A stretch of 64,000 nucleotides of DNA from Polynucleobacter meluiroseus (lineage in GTDB: Bacteria > Pseudomonadota > Gammaproteobacteria > Burkholderiales > Burkholderiaceae). The DNA lies in the NCBI GenBank assembly GCA_945878885.1, contig CAMCUP010000011.1:1-64000 (forward strand), written 5' to 3'. Made by a program: the position numbers and the translations under genes. Shown in pieces: positions 58,626 through 64,000 of this stretch (positions within the stretch are counted from its first letter, which is position 1; every line of letters starts with the position of its first letter). Under the pieces are notes generated by a model that saw only the letters and a program-made list of their open reading frames with translations, was not told the DNA's origin and did no database searches.

Positions 58626-58661
58626 CAGATAAGACAAGGCTTAAGCTTCTTGTCTTATCTG
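58626..58661 (-). other. 13-bp hairpin between pufA and pufL
   Basis: CAGATAAGACAAG (58626-58638) and CTTGTCTTATCTG (58649-58661) are perfectly complementary arms around a 10-base loop. There is no T tract. In Rhodobacter capsulatus a hairpin at the same place protects the upstream pufBA mRNA and so gives more LH1 than reaction centre; the same role is inferred here. Confidence 0.85.
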
Positions 58662-58681
58662 TCTTCGTTCTCATACAGCAA

Positions 58682-58885
58682 TTACTTGCTAGCGGGCACA
58701 GCTGGTGGTGTTGCAGCACCAGCTGATTCAGCTGCCTTGAACTGAGCCTGGTTCATACCATCCAACCAGTTGTAGCGCACAGTACTGAGTAGAATTAAAT
58801 GAATCATTGCTGCTAAACCAAACAGGAAAATTCCCTGAATTACCATAGCGCGCAATGGGTCATATAGTTTCCATATTCTCCACAT
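58682..58885 (-). CDS. pufA: LH1 antenna alpha polypeptide
   Basis: PufA and PufB bind the bacteriochlorophyll ring around the reaction centre. The 67-aa product starts [18 protein letters not shown], with the conserved WKLxDPR-like motif, and the ligand His in [12 protein letters not shown]. The C-terminal tail is Ala/Pro-rich. AGGAGA lies just upstream of the ATG. It is preceded by an unknown 75-aa gene rather than by pufB directly. Confidence 0.96.
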   Translation of the reverse strand: MWRIWKLYDPLRAMVIQGIFLFGLAAMIHLILLSTVRYNWLDGMNQAQFKAAESAGAATPPAVPASK

Positions 58886-58894
58886 ACATTTCTC

Positions 58895-59122
58895 CTAAGT
58901 TAAGTAAGACATAAAGCTATATACCGCGGTACTTGCATCCCTAGCTACTGAATGCTTGCCTTCTTCGATTGGCAACCAAGAGCTCCATTGTTTAGGCAAA
59001 AACTTTGCTGATAGGCAGATGATAAAAAACACCATAAAGCCTGAGAAAAAAATTGCCTTAAATTGCAAAGAATTCTTTTCCAGAAAATCCACATCGGCAT
59101 TCTCTAAAGTGATATTTTTCAT
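58895..59122 (-). CDS. Unknown 75-aa single-span protein encoded between pufB and pufA
   Basis: I do not recognise this protein. AGGAGG stands six bases before the ATG, and the stop is nine bases before pufA, so it is almost certainly translated. It has a polar N-terminus, one span near residues 22-42 (FKAIFFSGFMVFFIICLSAK), then WLPIEEGK and a C-terminal helix rich in Ser/Ala/Tyr. Aligned without gaps to PufB from this operon, seven of 22 positions in the span and its end agree (Gly, Phe, Ile, Ala, Leu, two Trp), but the pigment-ligand His is Lys. The layout of one span followed by LPI and a short helix also recalls PufX. It may be an LH1 accessory subunit; that is inference. Confidence 0.8.
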   Translation of the reverse strand: MKNITLENADVDFLEKNSLQFKAIFFSGFMVFFIICLSAKFLPKQWSSWLPIEEGKHSVARDASTAVYSFMSYLT

Positions 59123-59147
59123 ACTTTTACCTCCTGCTAATTTCTGC

Positions 59148-59300
59148 TTAATGGAACCAAGGACGCCAAGCCCACACTAAAATGTGCGCCACTACCGCTA
59201 TCGAAACAAACCCGACTAAGCCTTGGACATAAAACTGGTTAAACTCCTTAGCTTCATCGTCGGTGAGACCAGAGATTGAGTCTGTTCTGTTATCACTCAT
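59148..59300 (-). CDS. pufB: LH1 antenna beta polypeptide
   Basis: The 50-aa product begins [20 protein letters not shown] and ends with the LH1 beta core: pigment-ligand His in [13 protein letters not shown]. The ATG overlaps the stop of a 38-codon ORF (ATGA), and TAAGGAG lies nine bases upstream. It is too short for most automatic callers. Confidence 0.95.
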   Translation of the reverse strand: MSDNRTDSISGLTDDEAKEFNQFYVQGLVGFVSIAVVAHILVWAWRPWFH

Positions 59301-59413
59301 ACGAGATCACTCCTTAAAAAGGCCTTCCGGCCGTTACCGCGCAAAGCCCGCGCGCTAGGGGCATGTGGCGTACTACTGCCAAATTCTGTAAAGCCGATCA
59401 GCTGCTGTTTCAT
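59297..59413 (-). CDS. 38-codon ORF linking bchZ and pufB, possible pufK-like leader
   Basis: Start and stop both form ATGA overlaps: the ATG overlaps the bchZ TGA, and the TGA overlaps the pufB ATG. GGAG lies eight bases before the ATG. The peptide begins [14 protein letters not shown] and ends KAFLRSDLV; no known domain is seen. Near its end the RNA can form GGCC-GGAA-GGCC followed by TTTTT, just ahead of the pufB ribosome site. In Rhodobacter sphaeroides a small ORF, pufK, acts as a translational gate for pufB; a similar role is plausible. Confidence 0.6.
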   Translation of the reverse strand: MKQQLIGFTEFGSSTPHAPSARALRGNGRKAFLRSDLV

Positions 59414-60867
59414 GCTGTTTCTCCTGCCAAAATTTCTGGGCAAGAAATCCGTACCCGCTCTAAGCTAATTAATTCTTCGCCAGCTGTTTCGGCGGCTCGT
59501 TCAACCCGATCGCGTAATAATTTCGCCACTGAAATTTGCACCAGTACAGGCTGAGACTGCACATAATCGGCTACCGCTTTTTGCGCATCCTCTTCCCATT
59601 GCAAATTTGCCAGTAGCTTCTGCCGAACTAAGGTTGCGTCAACCTTATCCATCTCTGTTCCCAAGGGAATAATGTGGAATAAAGCGTCAAATAAACCGTT
59701 ACAAAATTCTTGAATTAAATAGGTTGCCCCGGCATAACCCATAAATGGCGTTCCCGTGTGGCGACGGATTAAAGCACCAGGATAGGATGCTGGAATAAAC
59801 GTCGCCTTTGAACCAATTTCACTTAAGTACATGCGCTCGTTGTAGCTGCCATACATAATGAGTGGTGTTTTTTCTTTAGTTAATTTACGCACCTCTTCGT
59901 TGTTGGTTTTTTCACCTGGTTTGCGTGCCACAGCAAAATTACAGGGCATGCCCATTTCATCTTCAAAGAAATGACGGATACCCCGTGAATAAGTTTCATT
60001 AGCCACGACTGCAAAACTGGCGGTACCAAAAAAATCTTGCGTAACTGAGCGCCATAAATCCCAAATCGGCTTAATCGTTGTGTGCTTCTCGCGCTCGATA
60101 AAAGGCTCGGGATCTAAGCCAAGATGCTCGCCCAGAGTATGTAAAAATTGGGTCGTACTATGCAAACCAATGGGGGCTTGTAAATACGGGCGCTCTAAGG
60201 CTTCACATAACATCCTTCCAAACTCACGGTACATACAAATGTTCACGTCAGCCTCAACTAAGCGCGCGACATCGGCCAGATGTCCGCCCAAAGGAAAAAC
60301 CAAATTAATTTCTGCGCCAATGCCTTGCACTAAGCGACGAATTTCAGCCAAATCACTAGGCATATTGAAAGTGCCGTAGCAAGGGCCAATAATATTGACG
60401 CGGGGTTTTTCGCCAGGCTGTTTAGGTGGGCGAGCGGGCACTATCTTCATGCCGTACTCACTCCACAACCAAAACATCGCGCGATTTGCGCATTGCCACT
60501 GATCCTCATCAATCGTACGCGGTAAAAAGCGTTGAATATTAGTGCCCTCTGGTGTCACCCCACCGCCAATCATTTCTGCAATCGAGCCAGTGACAACGAC
60601 TGAAGGCAGATCGGGGTCTAAAGTCGCATGGGCACGCTTCATTGCACCTTCGGTGCCTTCTCGGCCCAATTGTTCTTCTGCTAAACCGGTAACGACAATA
60701 GGCAGTTCATGAGGTGGTAGGGCATCGGTGTAATGCAATACCGAGGTAACTGGTAAATTTTCGCAGCCAACTGGGCCATCAATCACGACTTGCAAACCTT
60801 TAATTGAGGTAAACACATAAACTGCGCCCCAATATCCGCCCGCACGATCGTGATCAATGACAAACAT
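59410..60867 (-). CDS. bchZ: Chlorophyllide a reductase, subunit BchZ
   Basis: BchZ with BchY forms the catalytic part of chlorophyllide a reductase, which reduces ring B to give the bacteriochlorin. The 485-aa NifK-like product has the cluster cysteine in [19 protein letters not shown] near residue 35, [20 protein letters not shown] (near 95) and [19 protein letters not shown]. Its ATG overlaps the bchY stop (TAATG), and its stop overlaps a small ORF leading to pufB. Confidence 0.96.
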   Translation of the reverse strand: MFVIDHDRAGGYWGAVYVFTSIKGLQVVIDGPVGCENLPVTSVLHYTDALPPHELPIVVTGLAEEQLGREGTEGAMKRAHATLDPDLPSVVVTGSIAEMIGGGVTPEGTNIQRFLPRTIDEDQWQCANRAMFWLWSEYGMKIVPARPPKQPGEKPRVNIIGPCYGTFNMPSDLAEIRRLVQGIGAEINLVFPLGGHLADVARLVEADVNICMYREFGRMLCEALERPYLQAPIGLHSTTQFLHTLGEHLGLDPEPFIEREKHTTIKPIWDLWRSVTQDFFGTASFAVVANETYSRGIRHFFEDEMGMPCNFAVARKPGEKTNNEEVRKLTKEKTPLIMYGSYNERMYLSEIGSKATFIPASYPGALIRRHTGTPFMGYAGATYLIQEFCNGLFDALFHIIPLGTEMDKVDATLVRQKLLANLQWEEDAQKAVADYVQSQPVLVQISVAKLLRDRVERAAETAGEELISLERVRISCPEILAGETA

Positions 60868-62402
60868 TACATCATCTCCTCAGCTTTGCGCTTCTTAATT
60901 TTTTTCTCTAACTTACGACGGGTTTCTGCTTTGAACTCAGGCCGATCTACCGGGACATCTTCCCAGACACCTGCCGCATGACCAGTGCCAACATTGCCAA
61001 AAAAGGCTTTCATCTCATCAAAACGTGCTTGATTCTTTAAAGCCGCGTTAATCACCTGCGCTAACGAACCAGCCCCAGCAGGCCCCATTAAGGGGCGAGC
61101 AGAAATTAAATTGGTGAAATATAAAGCCGGAATAGATGCTTGTTTAGCTGCCTGCACAACCGGAGTCGTACCAATTGCTAAGTCAGGCTTGTATTCAGCC
61201 ATGGCTGCTAAATCTTGCTCAAGTGAAGCTCGAAATACCACTTGCGCCCCTTTTGCCTCAAGCCACTCTAGGTCCGCTTGGCTCCACTCGGTACGAGGAC
61301 AAGCCGAACCAACATAGCGCACTTCAGCGCCACTCTCAATTAGTAAGCGCGCAACTAATAACTCAGAGCCCTCATACCCGCTGACGTTAATCCGTCCTTT
61401 GATTGGGGCTGCGCTCAGTACACCCTTAATGGCAGGTAAAAATTTATTTTGGGCCGCAGCAATTTTATCTGCGCTGGTGTTGGTAGCAGCACCAATTGCG
61501 GCCAACCAATTAGCGGTGCCCTCATAACCGACTGGGGCAGAGCCCACAATTGGTCTGCCTGCCGCTTGAAATTCACGAATACTCGCGGTGTAAAAAGGAT
61601 GAATAGCACCAACTACTGAACAATCGATGGCTTGATAAAGCTCTCGCCATTCGCGGGTTGGTACGGTCGCACCCACCGCTAGTTCCATTGGATCAAGCAA
61701 CATCCCAATCACTGCTGGATCAGCGGGAAACATTTCGCCTAGCAAGGTGACAGTCGGTTTTGACTGCTTACCCGCGCGCGGTGCTTGTACTGGTCCTGCA
61801 AGAATTTCATTGCGAGCATATTGCAACATTGCACCAGCTAAAACATCTTTTGCTTCGGCGTGGGTTGGCACGCCAAAGCCTGGTACATCAATTCCTATAA
61901 TCCGTACACCATTAATTTCTTTTGGCAGCAATTGCAAGGGCACACCGCTGGCAGTGGGTACACATAAATTAATGATGACAATTGCATCATACTTTTCTGG
62001 ATCAGCTTCTTTATAAACTGCTTCACGAATATCTTCGAATAACTTTCCAGTGACCAATGATTCAGAATTAAAAGGTACATACCCTACGCTGCGGCGCGCC
62101 CCATAAAAATGGGAAGTAAACGTGAGGCCATATACGCAGCAAGCAGACCCTGACAAGATCGTGGCAGTTCTCCGCATTCTTAGGCCCACTCTTAAAGAGC
62201 CAAATGCAGGGCACATACTTTGGGGCTGGTCGTGTGGTCCCTTTGGGTAATCTTTTTCATACTGCTGCAAAATTGCCGTTTTGCCTGCCGCGCGTGCAGC
62301 CAAGTTCATTTGCTCTTTGCCAGCATGACAGCCCACGCCATCACCTAAGGCTGGGTCTGTTAATAGTTTTTCCGGCACAATTGGAATGGTGGCTGTAGTC
62401 AT
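60867..62402 (-). CDS. bchY: Chlorophyllide a reductase, subunit BchY
   Basis: The 511-aa NifD-like subunit has cluster cysteines in [15 protein letters not shown] and [20 protein letters not shown] near residues 62-105, and [14 protein letters not shown] near 150. It lies 14 bases after bchX. The C-terminal tail is strongly basic ([12 protein letters not shown]). Confidence 0.96.
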   Translation of the reverse strand: MTTATIPIVPEKLLTDPALGDGVGCHAGKEQMNLAARAAGKTAILQQYEKDYPKGPHDQPQSMCPAFGSLRVGLRMRRTATILSGSACCVYGLTFTSHFYGARRSVGYVPFNSESLVTGKLFEDIREAVYKEADPEKYDAIVIINLCVPTASGVPLQLLPKEINGVRIIGIDVPGFGVPTHAEAKDVLAGAMLQYARNEILAGPVQAPRAGKQSKPTVTLLGEMFPADPAVIGMLLDPMELAVGATVPTREWRELYQAIDCSVVGAIHPFYTASIREFQAAGRPIVGSAPVGYEGTANWLAAIGAATNTSADKIAAAQNKFLPAIKGVLSAAPIKGRINVSGYEGSELLVARLLIESGAEVRYVGSACPRTEWSQADLEWLEAKGAQVVFRASLEQDLAAMAEYKPDLAIGTTPVVQAAKQASIPALYFTNLISARPLMGPAGAGSLAQVINAALKNQARFDEMKAFFGNVGTGHAAGVWEDVPVDRPEFKAETRRKLEKKIKKRKAEEMM

Positions 62403-62416
62403 GCTCAGTTAAATAA

Positions 62417-63442
62417 TTAAGCTTGGTCGTAAATCACTTCAAGGGATTCTTTAATAACTGCATCTTTACCCATCATGTCTTTCACCGTTGCTGGCTCTAG
62501 AACAAAGTTGCGGCCAGTAATATCGGCAGAAAACAGTCCGAGTAAATCATCCTGACTTAATGGCTTGGGGCGCACTGGCGGTGCTGTTGCAACATTACTA
62601 GCGAGTTCTTCAAATAGAGGTCCCCACTGGGTGCCTGGTCGGCCAATAATTTCATAGCTGGCACTTTTGCGCCGAATATCGTCATCCGCTGGAATGGCTG
62701 CCAATACTGGAATTCCCGCTTTTTCCGCAAAGGCTTGGGCTTCGCCAGTGTGATCATCTTTATTAATCACCATACCCGCCACGCCGACATTGCCGCCAAG
62801 TTTGCGGAAATATTCGACCGCTGAACAGACATTGTTGGCCACATATAACGATTGCAAATCATTACTGGCTACTACAATAACTTTTTGACACATATCACGT
62901 GCAATGGGTAAGCCAAAGCCTCCACAAACAACGTCGCCCAGAAAATCAAGCAAGACAAAATCAAAGCCCCAGTCGTGGAAGCCTAATTTTTCTAAAGTCT
63001 CAAAGCCATGAATAATTCCGCGACCGCCACAGCCTCGACCTACCTCAGGCCCACCTAATTCCATCGCATAGACACCATCACGCTTAAAACAAACGTCACC
63101 AATTGCAACTGCATCGCCCGATAATTTCTTTTTCGACGATGTTTCAATAATTGTTGGACACGCTTTACCGCCAAATAATAGAGAGGTGGTATCACTCTTT
63201 GGATCACAACCAATTAACAAGACTTTTTTACCTTGTTGAGCCATCATGTAGGATAAATTTGCTAAGGTAAAGCTTTTGCCAATTCCGCCTTTGCCATAGA
63301 TAGCAATAATTTGCGTTTCTTTGGTGATTGGACCAGTTGCAACTGCATCGGGCTCGATGGCCGCCTCTTTTTTCAAATTCATAAACTGAATCGTAGCCTC
63401 GCTTGGAATCCCGTCGATTTTCACTTTTGTTGGTGCGTCCAT
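62417..63442 (-). CDS. bchX: Chlorophyllide a reductase, iron protein BchX
   Basis: BchX is the ATP-dependent electron donor of chlorophyllide a reductase. The 341-aa NifH-like protein has the P-loop [20 protein letters not shown], the ligand cysteines in GRGCGGRG and [14 protein letters not shown] five codons upstream (63457) is possible, but the ATG at 63442 has GGAG at good distance and overlaps the bchC stop as TAATG. Confidence 0.96.
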   Translation of the reverse strand: MDAPTKVKIDGIPSEATIQFMNLKKEAAIEPDAVATGPITKETQIIAIYGKGGIGKSFTLANLSYMMAQQGKKVLLIGCDPKSDTTSLLFGGKACPTIIETSSKKKLSGDAVAIGDVCFKRDGVYAMELGGPEVGRGCGGRGIIHGFETLEKLGFHDWGFDFVLLDFLGDVVCGGFGLPIARDMCQKVIVVASNDLQSLYVANNVCSAVEYFRKLGGNVGVAGMVINKDDHTGEAQAFAEKAGIPVLAAIPADDDIRRKSASYEIIGRPGTQWGPLFEELASNVATAPPVRPKPLSQDDLLGLFSADITGRNFVLEPATVKDMMGKDAVIKESLEVIYDQA

Positions 63443-64000
63443 TACAGTGATCTCCAATCTAAAACCATTTTTAAACAGTCTTTGTTATGAAATGCAGTTC
63501 GATAAGCTTCATCTGCGTCTTGTGGTGTTGCACGATGCGTAATCAGGCCTGCGAGCGATAAGCTGCCGGACTCTACTAAACGATGAACTGCAGTTAGGTC
63601 AGTGGGTTGCCATTGCGCAGCAATGCGAATGCGGGCTTCGCGCATAAAGGCGGGGGCAAAAGCAAAAGTAATGGCGTCATAAAAACCGGCCAAAACTATT
63701 TCTCCACCAGGGGCCAACTGACTCAGTAAGGTATCGAGTAATTTGGCGTCGCCACTCACATCAATAATCGTTTTATATTTCGCCGCGGCACAGGTCTTGG
63801 GATCAACCACTTCATAGCCAACCGCACCTTCGCGACGCTGAGGGTCAATTTCCCAGACTACGGGTTGCTTGCCGGCTAGCACAGCAATTCGCGCTAGCAA
63901 TCGGCCAAGCACACCATGGCCTACAATTAAATCAGGCTGTTCATTGCCAAGGCCAGAAGTCACGTGATATGCAGTGGCAGCCAGTGCGTACAAAATAACT
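63442..64000 (-). CDS. bchC: Bacteriochlorophyllide a dehydrogenase BchC, 5'-truncated by window edge
   Basis: BchC oxidises the C3 hydroxyethyl group to acetyl in the last steps of bacteriochlorophyllide a synthesis. The frame is open through the window end (the first codons read here are [12 protein letters not shown]), so only the C-terminal 185 or so residues of a usual 310 are present. Seen are [11 protein letters not shown], the Rossmann loop [14 protein letters not shown] and [20 protein letters not shown]. It is followed by bchX-Y-Z and puf genes, the standard bchCXYZ-puf order. Confidence 0.94.
   Translation of the reverse strand, partial: VILYALAATAYHVTSGLGNEQPDLIVGHGVLGRLLARIAVLAGKQPVVWEIDPQRREGAVGYEVVDPKTCAAAKYKTIIDVSGDAKLLDTLLSQLAPGGEIVLAGFYDAITFAFAPAFMREARIRIAAQWQPTDLTAVHRLVESGSLSLAGLITHRATPQDADEAYRTAFHNKDCLKMVLDWRSL

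Overview
The window looks like the chromosome of a freshwater-type betaproteobacterium of the Burkholderiaceae, most like Polynucleobacter, carrying a photosynthesis gene cluster. This taxon is inferred from gene order (accB-accC-prmA, rnb-tonB-aroE-mtgA, ccsA-like-PP0621-ampD), from tight packing with overlapping ends, and from the lysine/alanine-rich H1-like protein. The photosynthesis genes point to bacteriochlorophyll a, a type-2 reaction centre, an LH1 antenna and carotenoids of the spheroidene series. The presence of the O2-dependent cyclase AcsF, with no BchE in view, fits an aerobic anoxygenic phototroph or a facultative one. No transposase, integrase, phage gene or CRISPR array was seen.

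Bases 1-33200 hold housekeeping genes. They begin with a 5'-truncated thiL, then pgpA, pncC, corA, pyrF and a minus-strand run of mpl, an SDR, an RNase II-type gene, a TonB-like gene, aroE and mtgA. Next come a TlpA-type thioredoxin, aroQ, accB, accC, a fused prmA-DUF3426 gene, a PfkB kinase, an H1-like gene, nrdA-nrdB behind paired NrdR-like boxes, a fused PP0621-ampD gene, a ccsA-like gene, ffh, proS, rppH, a CNP1-like lipoprotein gene, a short proB, obgE, rpmA, rplU, ispB, tRNA-Pro(CGG), a FAH-family gene and panE.

Bases 33247-64000 are mostly the photosynthesis cluster, in three blocks. Block 1 (minus strand) reads bchF-N-B-L-M-lhaA-puhA-puhB-puhC-acsF-puhE-bchG-bchP-tspO-ndh. Block 2 (plus strand, divergent from bchF) reads aerR/ppaA-like, ppsR, crtA, crtD, crtC. 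Block 3 (minus strand) reads bchC-X-Y-Z, a 38-codon ORF, pufB, an unknown 75-aa membrane protein gene, pufA, a long hairpin, pufL-M-C, crtI, crtB; it converges on crtC with 3 bp between the genes. A perfect TGT-N12-ACA site in the bchF/aerR divergent region fits control by the PpsR encoded next door. bchH is missing from its usual place between bchB and bchL. bchI, bchD, bchO, crtE and crtF are also not in the window and must lie elsewhere if the pathway is complete.

The least expected features are: (i) crtD and crtC overlapping in two frames, with the heptamer GGGAAAG exactly where a -1 shift would join CrtD to the conserved start of CrtC; (ii) a 38-codon ORF joined by ATGA overlaps to bchZ and pufB, like a pufK-type translational gate; (iii) a 75-aa single-span protein between pufB and pufA; (iv) two in-frame gene fusions, PrmA-DUF3426 and PP0621-AmpD; (v) an H1-like gene whose conserved tail is out of frame after a run of nine A.
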